From the IMG/VR virus record IMGVR_UViG_3300031616_000008, positions 1 to 55,239 of that record: DNA of 55,239 bases, one strand, 5' to 3'. Positions 37,930 to 46,382 of this stretch are shown piece after piece. The position numbers and the translations under genes were made by a program. This stretch comes from a virus. Under the pieces are notes generated by a model that did no database searches, was not told where the DNA came from, and worked only from the letters and a program-made list of their open reading frames with translations. Positions within the stretch are counted from its first letter, which is position 1; each line of letters opens with the position of its first letter.

Positions 37930-39501
37930 GTGGAACGTAATTCCGAACTCGTCCTCGCAAGTCTGCCGAGCATTCCTTCATCGCTGATCGCGGATCTGCT
38001 CGATTCCGCGGAATCTCAGCGACGTGAGGCCAACGACAAGCGCTCCAAGGAAGACCAGCTCCGTGACGCCGTCTCGGCGATCCTCGGCGAGCTGGGCGGC
38101 CTGAGCGTTCAGGACGATGCCCTGATCTTCGCGGGCGAGAAGTTCATCCTGCCGGCCCAGTACGAAGGCGACATCTCCAAGGCCATCCAGTTCCTCACGA
38201 ACTACGTCAAGCAGCAGAAGGAGAAGTTCGACTTCTCCAAGACCTTCGACTACCGGCCGTTCGACGGCGCGCACGCCTTCGCCCAGGTCATGAAGAAGAT
38301 CACCGGCACGACCGGGTTCGGCGTGGTCCGCCAGACCATGTTCGGCCCGCAGCCGCCCGAGTTCAAGACCATCCAGACCGGTCCGAGCACCTCGACGCAG
38401 GTTCCCTGGGGATTGGTCAACTTCCCCATGTACGAGGCCACGTTCGACGTGTGCTACGCCATGGATGACGAGAAGGGCGTGCTCTTCCAGCTCCGCGTGA
38501 ACGCCCCGCGCAGGTGGCGGGGCCACATCCAGGCGATCTTCGATCTGGTCGAGCGAGAGGTCAAGGAGAACTCGATCTACCGGGGTAAGGCGGTCACCGG
38601 CCAGGAGTGGCCGGAGTTCATCGACACCTCGGTCGTCGATCGCCGGCAGGTCGTCTACAGCAAGGACGTGATGCGCCAGCTCACGGCGCACGTCTGGGCG
38701 CCGCTGCGTCACTCGCTGGAGATGCGCCGTCAGGGCATCCCGCTCAAGCGCGCCGTGCTCTTCGCCGGCCCGTTCGGTACGGGCAAGTCGATGGGCGCCA
38801 TGCTCACCGCGCAGGAGGCCGTCGCCAACGGCTGGACCTTCGTGATGTGTCGCACGGGCAAGGACAACCCGGCGACCGTGCTCCAGACCGCGGCGCTGTA
38901 CGCACCGGCCGTGGTCGTGATCGAGGACCTCGACATTCACGCCGCCGGCACGTCCGCGCTGGAGATCTCCAGGCTCCTGGAGATGCTGGACGGCGTCACG
39001 AACAAGGGCAACGAGATCATCGCTCTGTTCACGACCAACCACATCGAGCAGATCCAGAAGGGCGCCCTGCGTCCCGGCCGTGTTGACGCGGTCATCAAGA
39101 TCGCCGGCCTGGACCGCGAGGGCTTCGAGAAGCTGATCACCATCAGCCTCGGCGACGACTTCCTGGAGGGGGGCATCGACTGGGATGCCGTCTCCAAGGC
39201 GTTCGAGGGCTTCCTGCCGGCGTTCGTACGGGAGGCCGCCCTGCGTGCGCAGCGGTTCATCATGGCGGAGAACCGTGGAGTGCCGGGCATGATCGATACC
39301 GATGCCCTCATCCTCGCCGCCGCATCGCTGCGTCCCCAGTTGGAGCTGATGGAGGGCGCCAAGGAGGGCGCACGCCACACCACGCTCGAAGACGCCATCC
39401 GTGGCGTGGTCGACGATTCGCTCAGCCGCACCGCGTATCAGGAAGGGTACGACAAGTTCCACGTCGAGCCGCCGACGATCCTCAACGGTGCGCTGAAGTA
39501 G
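37930..39501 (+). CDS. AAA+ ATPase (classic AAA clade)
   Basis: 523 aa from GTG 37930; GGGAGAGAGAAG precedes it. Walker A AGPFGTGKS (about residues 279-287), Walker B VVVIEDLD (about 328-335), sensor-1-like LFTTNH and RPGR arginine finger place it with FtsH/Cdc48-type AAA proteins. The N-terminal 260 residues are unrecognised and may bind substrate. Strong terminator directly follows. Probably remodels a phage or host protein complex; the target is unknown. Neighbouring ParB-like proteins may be partners. Confidence 0.8.
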   Translation: MERNSELVLASLPSIPSSLIADLLDSAESQRREANDKRSKEDQLRDAVSAILGELGGLSVQDDALIFAGEKFILPAQYEGDISKAIQFLTNYVKQQKEKFDFSKTFDYRPFDGAHAFAQVMKKITGTTGFGVVRQTMFGPQPPEFKTIQTGPSTSTQVPWGLVNFPMYEATFDVCYAMDDEKGVLFQLRVNAPRRWRGHIQAIFDLVEREVKENSIYRGKAVTGQEWPEFIDTSVVDRRQVVYSKDVMRQLTAHVWAPLRHSLEMRRQGIPLKRAVLFAGPFGTGKSMGAMLTAQEAVANGWTFVMCRTGKDNPATVLQTAALYAPAVVVIEDLDIHAAGTSALEISRLLEMLDGVTNKGNEIIALFTTNHIEQIQKGALRPGRVDAVIKIAGLDREGFEKLITISLGDDFLEGGIDWDAVSKAFEGFLPAFVREAALRAQRFIMAENRGVPGMIDTDALILAAASLRPQLELMEGAKEGARHTTLEDAIRGVVDDSLSRTAYQEGYDKFHVEPPTILNGALK

Positions 39502-39520
39502 GCCTCACTCTGGGGTAACA

Positions 39521-39566
39521 GCCCCCCTGCACGGGTTCCGCGACCCGTGCAGGGGGGCGATCTTTT
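39521..39566 (+). terminator. Strong intrinsic terminator
   Basis: Perfect 16-bp stem (39521-39536 with 39543-39558), 6-nt loop, followed by GATCTTTT. It ends the AAA+ ATPase transcript. Confidence 0.9.
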
Positions 39567-39592
39567 GTCCGCCAAGGGGCAAAATGTCATGC

Positions 39593-39622
39593 TTGCAAAA
39601 GGGGAACGTACCCCTGTAGCAT
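39593..39622 (+). promoter_or_regulatory. Promoter with palindromic WACGTW spacer
   Basis: TTGCAA (39593-39598) and TAGCAT (39617-39622) are 18 nt apart. GGGGAACGTACCCC (39601-39614), the most symmetric copy of the shared element, lies between them. Drives the HTH and ParB-like genes. Confidence 0.7.
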
Positions 39623-39651
39623 GAATCGGGCATGAGCAATGAGGGAGGGCA

Positions 39652-39846
39652 ATGGAAGCTAAGCCGTCCGTATACATCGCACAAGAGGTCGCCCTCATGT
39701 TCGGCGTGAACGTGGGGACGGTCAGAGATTGGGCCAAGACCGGGCGCATCCCGGCGGTCCGGCTCGGTGGCCACTGGAGATTCCCGAGAGAGGAGATCAA
39801 CCGACTATGGCGAGAGCAAGAGGATCAGGCGTCGACCTCAGCGTGA
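39652..39846 (+). CDS. Excisionase-family HTH DNA-binding protein
   Basis: 64 aa, ATG with GAGGGAGGG upstream. VYIAQEVALMFGVNVGTVRDWAKTGRIPAVRLGGHWRFPREEINRL is the compact winged HTH of the excisionase/MerR-like family that fills almost the whole protein. No integrase is visible, so it is likelier a regulator than an excisionase. Possibly binds the operator at 39601. Overlaps the next gene by 40 nt. Confidence 0.8.
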   Translation: MEAKPSVYIAQEVALMFGVNVGTVRDWAKTGRIPAVRLGGHWRFPREEINRLWREQEDQASTSA

Positions 39847-40694
39847 TCGCCAACGCGAACCCGGTCTACGTGCGCGACGACGAGCGCGAAGGCAACTTCG
39901 CCGAACTCGTCGACGACATGCGGGACCGGGCGCTGCTGGTACCCATCCTGGTCCTGCCGGACTACCAGATCATCGACGGCGCTCGCAGGTTCGAGGCGGC
40001 GAAATACCTGGGGTGGGAAGACATCCCCACGATCGCCACCCGGTCATGGGAGACGATCCGCGACATCTTCCTGAAGGCACGCAAGGCCGAAGCCAACGGA
40101 GCGCCCTATCGGCCGATGAGATGGCTGGAGTACTCGGAGATACGCCGGGACATCCTGTTCCAGATCTACAACCAGCAGGTCACGATCCCCACCCGCCTGG
40201 CCAGCAAGAAGGCCGGGACGCAGAAGGAAGGGTCCGCAGCCGACCTGGATTTCGGGGAGCTGTTCGGCATGGACGCGAACTCCGCCCGTGCGTGCAACGC
40301 CCTGAGCGCCGCGCTCAACCTCGTCGCGAAACGCACCCCTGAGCGCTACCAGGAGGCCGTGGGGATCATTCGGAAGGCCGAGGACGAGGGGGGCACGATC
40401 CACCACGCGATACACCTTCTGAAGAGGCTGACGGGAGGTCTCCTGCCCACGCCCGTCGAGGTGGACAGGACCAAAGCGGAGGCGCAACTGCGGGCGCTGG
40501 AGCGGGCGTTGCCGACGCTGGAGGGCATGGCGTTGGAGATAGGCAAGGTGGCTCCCCTCAACGGCGGTGTCACCGAGGAAGAAGCCAGGAGCATCCACAA
40601 CCGACTGCTGGCGGTATCGCGGTACCTCACGCCGCTACGGCAGTCGCTGCAAGGCGTTCTACACCAGGAGAGAGAGAAGCAAGCAGATGAATGA
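39807..40694 (+). CDS. ParB-like nuclease-fold protein
   Basis: 295 aa from ATG 39807 with AGGAG upstream, in another frame than the overlapping HTH gene. The N-terminal 80 residues (VPILVLPDYQIIDGARRFEAAKYLGWEDIPTIA) have the ParB/sulfiredoxin fold signature, with D57-G58-A-R60-R61. The rest is helical. In ParB-like proteins this fold binds CTP or acts as a nuclease; the plasmid-partition partner ParA is not here. Coupled to the next gene by 8 nt overlap. Confidence 0.7.
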   Translation: MARARGSGVDLSVIANANPVYVRDDEREGNFAELVDDMRDRALLVPILVLPDYQIIDGARRFEAAKYLGWEDIPTIATRSWETIRDIFLKARKAEANGAPYRPMRWLEYSEIRRDILFQIYNQQVTIPTRLASKKAGTQKEGSAADLDFGELFGMDANSARACNALSAALNLVAKRTPERYQEAVGIIRKAEDEGGTIHHAIHLLKRLTGGLLPTPVEVDRTKAEAQLRALERALPTLEGMALEIGKVAPLNGGVTEEEARSIHNRLLAVSRYLTPLRQSLQGVLHQEREKQADE

Positions 40695-41511
40695 ACGAGC
40701 TGAGGCTGAATCCTTCGAGCTGGCCGAGTACCGCGGTGCGACCGAGGGCGGCGAGGTCCGCTGGGACTACGTCTACCCGCACGATCTGTCGATCGATCCG
40801 CGCGTGCAGCGTCCCCGCCACGAGACGAAGCTGCGCAAGATGGTCGCCGAGTTCGACCCCGTCTGCCTCGGGCAGATCACCGTTTCCGAGCGTCCCAACA
40901 AGACGTTGGTCATCCTCGACGGCCAGCACCGCTGGCTGATGGTCCAGGCGGTTGACTACGCCGACCCGCTGGAGGCCAAGATCTTCACGGGCCTGACGCT
41001 GGAGCAGGAGGCCAGGCTTTTTCGCCTTTTGAACAACACGACAAAAGCGGGCGCCATGGCCCTGTTCAACGTCGCGCTCTCCGAGGGCGAGCCGCACGCG
41101 CTCATGGTGAACGACATCGTTCACCGCTACGGCATGGAGGTCACCTCCAACTCCTTCAAGGCGGTCGGGACGGCGCTGCGCATCGTGCGGCGACGTGAGG
41201 GACCTGCCGCGCTGGCCTGGGGCATCGAGGTGTCCCAGCGCACGTGGGGACACCACGTGAACAACATCGACGGCCGCGTGATCGATGCGCTGGCCTCACT
41301 CCGGCTGCGCAACGGCATGCACGTCGGCACGGACCAGACGGTCAAGAAGCTGGCCGGCGAGTGCGCCTCGGTGTCCGCGCTGATCGGCAAGGCGAAGGCC
41401 TTCCAGACCGTGAACAGCGGGCAGATCATCTCCTCGCTGTGCCAGGTCTTGATCAACATCTACAACAAGTCGGTCAAGAAGGAGGAGAACCGGCTCCCTG
41501 ACTGGAAGTAG
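40687..41511 (+). CDS. DUF6551-type ParB-like protein (DGQHR motif)
   Basis: 274 aa from ATG 40687 with GGAGAGAGAGAAG upstream. The signature ILDGQHRWLM sits at residues 76-85 with D78-G79-Q80-H81-R82; LTLEQEARLFRLLNNTTKA follows. These are seen in DGQHR/DUF6551 proteins of phages, related to ParB-like nucleases and DNA-modification-linked proteins. It is the second ParB-like gene in tandem. A strong terminator follows. Confidence 0.7.
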   Translation: MNERAEAESFELAEYRGATEGGEVRWDYVYPHDLSIDPRVQRPRHETKLRKMVAEFDPVCLGQITVSERPNKTLVILDGQHRWLMVQAVDYADPLEAKIFTGLTLEQEARLFRLLNNTTKAGAMALFNVALSEGEPHALMVNDIVHRYGMEVTSNSFKAVGTALRIVRRREGPAALAWGIEVSQRTWGHHVNNIDGRVIDALASLRLRNGMHVGTDQTVKKLAGECASVSALIGKAKAFQTVNSGQIISSLCQVLINIYNKSVKKEENRLPDWK

Positions 41512-41558
41512 TAAGCTCGTCGGCGGGACGCCGTTGGCCCGGATGATCTTGCAGCCAG

Positions 41559-41602
41559 CCAGCCCTCATCCACCCTTACTGGGTAGGTGGGGGCTGGTTT
41601 TT
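41559..41602 (+). terminator. Intrinsic terminator
   Basis: Stem of up to 17 bp with G-U pairs and one mismatch (41559-41575 with 41581-41597), 5-nt loop, then TTTTT. Ends the ParB-like operon; the next gene starts at 41656. Confidence 0.9.
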
Positions 41603-41655
41603 GTCGTACCCGAGCAGTATGGTCAACTCCTCGCGGGTAGGAGGGGGTACGCGAT

Positions 41656-42504
41656 TTGAACTGCTTGGTCTGCGATGAGAAGCTCCACCCGAGCTTGAAC
41701 GACGTGGGGACCCATCCACACTGTGACGACCAGGATACGAAGGACCAGGCCCTGGTCGATCTGGCCGAGCACCTCAAGAAGCAGTTGACCGACGCGATCC
41801 TGTGGGCCAACGACAACTCGACGCGCTCGCTCCAGGAGGCGATAGGTCCCAGCGAGATCGGCACGCCATGCGACCGCAAGCTGGCCTACAGGCTGGCCGG
41901 CAACCCCGTGATCAACGGCCGGCGTGACCCGTGGGCAGCCATCGTCGGGACGGCCGTGCACTCCTGGCTGGAGGAGGCGATCAATCTCTGGACCGATGGA
42001 ACTAGGCGGGGTGCCGACGATGCTGAGTTCCTTACTGAACGCGAGGTCCAGGTCGATGACCTCGTGCCGGGACACGTCGACCTCTACCAGATCTCGACCA
42101 ACACGGTGATCGACTACAAGACCGCGGGTCCTGACGTCTTCAAGAAGATCGTCAAGGAGGGACCGCCGGCCGGCTACAAGATCCAGACTCAGCTCTACGG
42201 GCTCGGGTACGCTAACGCGGGCCGGAAGGTCGAGCATGTAGCACTGGTGTTCCTACCACGTGCCGGCTGGCTCTCCTCCATGTACGTGTGGACCGACCGG
42301 TATCGTCCAGACGTCGCACGCAAGGCGCTCGGGCGGATGTATGCGATCAAGCGGGGGATCGAGATGGTCGACATCTGGCGTCATCCCGAGTTCTACGAGC
42401 GAATCCCGGCCGTGAGTGACCATTGTGGATTCTGTCCGTTCTACAAGCGTGCCGGCCTGATGGACGGCACGGAAGCCACCGACGAAGGGTGTCCAGGTGT
42501 CTGA
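41656..42504 (+). CDS. Cas4-like PD-(D/E)XK exonuclease
   Basis: 282 aa from TTG 41656, with GGAGGGGG upstream. RecB/Cas4 motifs: GTAVHSWLEE with H102, GHVDLYQ with D142, IDYKT with D153 and K155, and QTQLYGLGY (Q177, Y181). C72 plus C257, C260 and C279 are placed like the Fe-S cluster cysteines of Cas4. CLVC and CDE at the N-terminus add a possible zinc knuckle. Processes DNA ends in recombination or replication. I see no cas genes, so this is not a CRISPR component. Overlaps the next gene by 8 nt. Confidence 0.8.
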   Translation: MNCLVCDEKLHPSLNDVGTHPHCDDQDTKDQALVDLAEHLKKQLTDAILWANDNSTRSLQEAIGPSEIGTPCDRKLAYRLAGNPVINGRRDPWAAIVGTAVHSWLEEAINLWTDGTRRGADDAEFLTEREVQVDDLVPGHVDLYQISTNTVIDYKTAGPDVFKKIVKEGPPAGYKIQTQLYGLGYANAGRKVEHVALVFLPRAGWLSSMYVWTDRYRPDVARKALGRMYAIKRGIEMVDIWRHPEFYERIPAVSDHCGFCPFYKRAGLMDGTEATDEGCPGV

Positions 42505-42721
42505 CGCCATGTACCAGCAGGACCGCCATCCAAGCACTGCGGGAATCGCCAAGTTCTTCGCCTACGATCACCTCCCCACGCGCCTACAGGTCATCAGCAA
42601 GCCGTGTCACGACCTCGCGGTGGCGATGATCGAAGCCCTCCCAGACGGGCCGGAGTTGACCGCCGGCCTTCGCAAACTGCTTGAGGCGAAGGACTGTTTC
42701 GTCCGAGCCAATCTCCCGTAG
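42497..42721 (+). CDS. Putative Acb2/Tad1-like hairpin-domain protein
   Basis: 74 aa from GTG 42497, overlapping the nuclease stop. Residues 11-71 read HPSTAGIAKFFAYDHLP...VISKPCHDLAVAMIEALPDGPELTAGLRKLLEAKDCFVRA. The pattern H-P, Y-x-H-L-P, LQ-x-(I/V)S-x-P, DLA, a LP-x-x-P-E turn and GLRKLLEAKD resembles the small helical-hairpin proteins that NCBI groups as Acb2/Tad1-like. That family sequesters cyclic dinucleotides of CBASS or Thoeris signalling. Recognition is from memory; function is inferred. Confidence 0.6.
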   Translation: MSDAMYQQDRHPSTAGIAKFFAYDHLPTRLQVISKPCHDLAVAMIEALPDGPELTAGLRKLLEAKDCFVRANLP

Positions 42722-42730
42722 TACGGACTG

Positions 42731-42844
42731 ATGGCCAAGAAGAATCCCCCTCCGCCACCCCCGAGTCCAGTATGCCCAGTCTGCAAAGACAGAAAATACT
42801 GGAAAGTAGGAGATAAGTTCGTCTACTGCACCAGATGCACCTGA
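42731..42844 (+). CDS. Small zinc-ribbon protein
   Basis: 37 aa. MAKKNPPPPPPSPVCPVCKD opens with a Pro tract, then CPVC...CTRC give a four-Cys zinc ribbon (C15, C18, C33, C36). Nearly the whole protein is the ribbon. No strong ribosome site. Function unknown; probable nucleic-acid or protein contact. Confidence 0.55.
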   Translation: MAKKNPPPPPPSPVCPVCKDRKYWKVGDKFVYCTRCT

Positions 42845-42868
42845 TCAAGCCAGGAGGAGCGGGAAGCG

Positions 42869-42973
42869 TTGGGGGAGAAGGAAGCCGCGCAGGAGCGACA
42901 GTCCGATAAGGACAGAGCCGCAGCCGAAGAGAAGCTACGTAAAGACGCAGTCGAGAAGGAACGTCCAAAGTAG
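42869..42973 (+). CDS. Small highly charged protein
   Basis: 34 aa from TTG 42869, with AGGAGG 9-10 nt upstream. Sequence alternates Glu, Lys, Arg, Gln, Ala (MGEKEAAQERQSDKDRAAAE), a single charged helix like those at 34179 and 46328. Its function is unknown. Confidence 0.5.
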   Translation: MGEKEAAQERQSDKDRAAAEEKLRKDAVEKERPK

Positions 42974-42987
42974 AACTAGGAGTTGAG

Positions 42988-43659
42988 ATGAGCGACGAAG
43001 AAGACTTCATGGGTGGAGGGTCGAAGACCTTCCCCTTCGATACGGTGGGCGACAGCATCACCGGACGGATCTTGTCGATCTCGAAGCGGCAGCAGACCGA
43101 CATGCAGACCAACGAGCTTGCCTTCTGGGCCGATGGCAAGCCAAAGCTGATGTACTCGTTCCAGCTTCAGACCAAGATCCGCGAGGACGAGGACGACGAT
43201 GGAATCCGCGTGATCAACGTGCGGTGGAAGAGCCAGGAGGCCGTACAGAAGGCCGTGAAGCTGGCCGGCGCCAAGAAGCCTGAGGTCGGTGGCATCCTCA
43301 CGCTGAACTTCACAGGCGAGGGCGTCGCGACCCAGCGCGGCTTCTCCAAGCCGAAGTTCTGGTCCTCGGTCTACATCCCGCCGGACCCGTCCGCGAGCTT
43401 CATGGAGCACCAGGACATGGACGCACCGGACGAGCGCACGCTCGGGCTGGGCGCGCGCTCGGGCAGCATCCAGCAGGCTCGCAACGTCGATCACTATGGC
43501 CAGCCCCAGGACACCGATGCGCCAGCCTGGGCGCAACCTCAAGCGGGCATCACGCCGGCCCAGCGTGCCGTGATGGATCGGGCGAACGCCAACGCGCAGG
43601 CCGCGGTCGACCGTCTGGGCGCGAACACGCAGGCCGAGCGACAGAAATACGGCTTCTGA
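42988..43659 (+). CDS. Single-stranded DNA-binding-like protein
   Basis: 223 aa, ATG with AGGAG upstream. VGDSITGRILSISKRQQTDMQTNELAFWADGKPKLMYSFQLQTKIREDEDDDGIRVINVR and GFSKPKFWSSVYIPP match actinophage OB-fold ssDNA-binding proteins I recall; a disordered Gln/Ala-rich C-terminus follows. The usual place is just before the primase/helicase gene. A terminator-like hairpin follows. Coats phage ssDNA during replication or recombination. Confidence 0.7.
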   Translation: MSDEEDFMGGGSKTFPFDTVGDSITGRILSISKRQQTDMQTNELAFWADGKPKLMYSFQLQTKIREDEDDDGIRVINVRWKSQEAVQKAVKLAGAKKPEVGGILTLNFTGEGVATQRGFSKPKFWSSVYIPPDPSASFMEHQDMDAPDERTLGLGARSGSIQQARNVDHYGQPQDTDAPAWAQPQAGITPAQRAVMDRANANAQAAVDRLGANTQAERQKYGF

Positions 43660-43663
43660 CCTG

Positions 43664-43701
43664 CACGAGCCCCCAGGAACGGAGGGACCTGGGGGCTCGT
43701 G
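43664..43701 (+). terminator. Terminator-like hairpin
   Basis: Perfect 14-bp stem (43664-43677 with 43688-43701), 10-nt loop. No T tract, so it could be a factor-dependent terminator or processing hairpin. Confidence 0.65.
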
Positions 43702-43752
43702 GGAGCAGGGAGAGAAGTCTGCTGGTCGAAATCTTACCGGCAGGTCGGGCTG

Positions 43753-43863
43753 GTGTCCGAAGGCCAGCAGGATCTAGAGTCAGGGTCACCTCGATGGCTT
43801 GCTCCGGAAATGCAAAAGGCCCCCGACTTTCGCAGGCTAGGGGCCGATTGCTTCACAAGGTGA
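43753..43863 (+). CDS. Possible small leader protein
   Basis: 36 aa (MSEGQQDLESGSPRWLAPEM...) from GTG 43753; only a weak GGTCGGG upstream. It occupies the 200-nt gap before the primase gene, which contains little else. Low confidence; it may be noncoding. Confidence 0.3.
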   Translation: MSEGQQDLESGSPRWLAPEMQKAPDFRRLGADCFTR

Positions 43864-43904
43864 CAGTGCCATGCGCAACACAAGCAACACAAGATGGGAG
43901 CACC

Positions 43905-46382
43905 ATGGCAGATGATGTGGCCGTAAGTCAAGCCCCTCGCAACATCGCGATCGACTGGTATGACGGCGGATGCTCGGTTGTCCCGATTCGTACCGATGGT
44001 TCCAAGCGACCGGTGATCGAGTGGGCATCACTCCAGAAGGAACGCCTAGCCCGCAAGCGGGTCCTGACCTGGTGGACAGACCAGCCGGACGTGAAGACCC
44101 CCGGCGTGGCCGTGATCTGCGGGAAGATCTCGGGCAACCTGGAGATGGTCGAGATCGAGGGCGGATGGACCAGTGCCGAGGATCTCTGCGTCGTCAGTGA
44201 TCACTGCGAGGCCCTGGGCGTGCGTGAGATCTGGGAAGATCTCCTCCATCGCGGGTACGCGGAGTGGTCGCCCTCGGGCGGCATCCACGTCCTCTACCGG
44301 CTCTCCGATGGCGAGGTTCCGGGCAACTACAAGCTCGCCTCCACGCCCGATGGCAAGACCAAGGCCGAGACCCGCGGCGAAGGGGGCTACTGCATCGTGG
44401 CGCCCACGAGCGGGGACTGCCATCCCTCAGGCGAGGCGTGGACAACCGTAGCGGGCATGCCCGGCCTGATCCCCTACCTGACGATGGCGCAGCGCGACGC
44501 GATCCACCAGGCCATCACAGCGGCGCTGGACGAGTCCCCACCAGCACCTCCGCCGGCACCACGGCGCGAGCAGCTCCTGCCGGCCACGCTCGACCGTCCG
44601 GGCGACGAGTTCAACGTGAAGGCCGAATGGGACCAGATCCTGCTCCCGCACGGCTGGCAGGTCTCGGAGCGGCGCGGCCAGGAGACCCTGTGGGTCCGGC
44701 CGGACAAGAACCGTCGCGATGGCCATTCGGCCAGTACTGGGTATGCGAACGACGCTGATCGCATGTACGTCTGGTCAACGAGTGCGGGCCTTCCGGTCGA
44801 GACTCCGCTGAGTAAGTTCTTCGTCTACACGGCCCTCAATCACGGGGGCAACTTCAAGGAGGCGACCAGGACCTTGTCCCGACTTGGATTCGGCACGAAG
44901 CAGCAGGCCGAGAGCCTGGACTGGTCAACTGAGCAGTCGAACCGGCAGATTGTTGCGAAGGTCGTCACGACCGATGTCGATGAGCTAACATCTGCGGGGG
45001 AGGTACCCCTAACGAGCGTGCGGAAGTACACGTTCACGGACTCAGGGAACGCAGACAGGATGCTGAAACTTCTTGAAGGACGCTTTCGCTACATTCCCCA
45101 CCGCAACAAGTGGATGACCTGGTATGAGGGACAGTGGATCATCGACCACCGTGGCGTACTGCTGATGGAGGCCATCGACCAGGAGTACCAGAAGCTCTAC
45201 GCGAAGGCTGTCGCAGCCGACGACGAGAAGGCGATCAAGCACTTCCACGGTTGCCTGTCCGACTCAAGGATCACCGCGACGGCGAAGCGTATGGGCGGTC
45301 GGCACGCCGTCTACAGCCGGCCAGAACAGTTCGACGCCACCAGTGAGCTGCTCAACCTCGGCGACTCCACGGTCAACCTGGAGACGATGGAGGTCCACGA
45401 GCAGCGCCCTGAAGATCTCCTCACGAAGAAGATGGGCTGCACGTACAACCCCAACGCGACCGCGCCTCGCTGGATGCGCTTCCTCGAAGAGGTGCTGCCC
45501 GACCCCGCGATGCGCGACTACCTCCAACGCCTGGTGGGCTACACGCTCACGGGCGAACCGGTCGAGCGCGCGCTGGTCATCCTGCACGGACCGGGGGGCA
45601 CGGGCAAGAGCAAGCTCATCGAGGTCCTGACCACGCTGTTTGGCGACTACGGCACGACGGCGGCCGACTCGCTCTTCCGCTCCAAGCGCGACCTGCCGGC
45701 CGGCGTCTCGAACGACCTCAACGACCTGAAGGGCGCTCGCCTGGCCTCGGTGTCCGAGCTGGACGCGGGCATCCGCATGGATGAAGCTCTGGTCAAGCGT
45801 CTGACCGGCTTTGACACCATCACCTCGCGGGGACTGTACGAGGAGAACACGACCTGGCGCCCGCAGTGCGTGATCTGGCTGGCCACCAACCACCACTTCC
45901 GGATCACCTCGGACGACAACGCGATCTGGCAGCGCCTGAAGATCATCCCGATGGAGCAGGAGATCAGCGAGGACGCCAAAGATCCTCACCTGCTCAAGCG
46001 GCTCATCGCCGAGCGCGACGGCATCCTGAACTGGATGCTGGAAGGTCTCCAGAACTACCGGAAGGTAGGCCTGAAGTCGCCGATGGGCTCGGACGAGGCG
46101 CTGGCCAAGTACAAGGCTGAGCAGGATCTTGTCGGCCAGTTCATCAGCGACATGATCACCGAGGGCTGGCTGACCGAGGGCGAAGGCGAGTTCGCGCCCA
46201 AGACTCAGGTGCTGGCCGGCTACCAGGCCTGGAGCAAGGACCAGGGCGAGTTCGCGCTGTCGAAGACGCGGCTCAACTACCGCATGGAGGCGCTGGGCTA
46301 CGAGGGCGTCAAGCGCAGCGGTCGGATGTGCTGGAAGGGCCTGCGGGTCAACGTCGATCGCGGAATGCTGGGAACCCTCTGA
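43905..46382 (+). CDS. Primase-polymerase / superfamily 3 helicase
   Basis: 825 aa from ATG 43905 with GGGAG upstream; the frame is open from 43794. Residues about 10-200 are a primase-polymerase (PrimPol) domain: WSPSGGIHVLYRLSDGEVPG, AETRGEGGYCIVAPTSG. The middle belongs to the D5 N-terminal family. Walker A HGPGGTGKSK is at about residues 559-568, and later RLASVSELDAG, WLATNHHFRI and AIWQRLKIIP are typical SF3 motifs. A phage replicative primase-helicase. A charged small gene overlaps its end. Confidence 0.85.
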   Translation: MADDVAVSQAPRNIAIDWYDGGCSVVPIRTDGSKRPVIEWASLQKERLARKRVLTWWTDQPDVKTPGVAVICGKISGNLEMVEIEGGWTSAEDLCVVSDHCEALGVREIWEDLLHRGYAEWSPSGGIHVLYRLSDGEVPGNYKLASTPDGKTKAETRGEGGYCIVAPTSGDCHPSGEAWTTVAGMPGLIPYLTMAQRDAIHQAITAALDESPPAPPPAPRREQLLPATLDRPGDEFNVKAEWDQILLPHGWQVSERRGQETLWVRPDKNRRDGHSASTGYANDADRMYVWSTSAGLPVETPLSKFFVYTALNHGGNFKEATRTLSRLGFGTKQQAESLDWSTEQSNRQIVAKVVTTDVDELTSAGEVPLTSVRKYTFTDSGNADRMLKLLEGRFRYIPHRNKWMTWYEGQWIIDHRGVLLMEAIDQEYQKLYAKAVAADDEKAIKHFHGCLSDSRITATAKRMGGRHAVYSRPEQFDATSELLNLGDSTVNLETMEVHEQRPEDLLTKKMGCTYNPNATAPRWMRFLEEVLPDPAMRDYLQRLVGYTLTGEPVERALVILHGPGGTGKSKLIEVLTTLFGDYGTTAADSLFRSKRDLPAGVSNDLNDLKGARLASVSELDAGIRMDEALVKRLTGFDTITSRGLYEENTTWRPQCVIWLATNHHFRITSDDNAIWQRLKIIPMEQEISEDAKDPHLLKRLIAERDGILNWMLEGLQNYRKVGLKSPMGSDEALAKYKAEQDLVGQFISDMITEGWLTEGEGEFAPKTQVLAGYQAWSKDQGEFALSKTRLNYRMEALGYEGVKRSGRMCWKGLRVNVDRGMLGTL

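Noticed and set aside
37978-39462. 494-aa open frame on the - strand
   Set aside because: Fully antisense to the AAA+ ATPase, which has clear Walker motifs; a GC-bias shadow.
39652-39846. Excisionase of an integration system
   Set aside because: No integrase or attachment site was found in the window; regulator is likelier.
41656-42504. CRISPR-associated Cas4
   Set aside because: No Cas1/Cas2 or repeats; phage Cas4-like nucleases are common.
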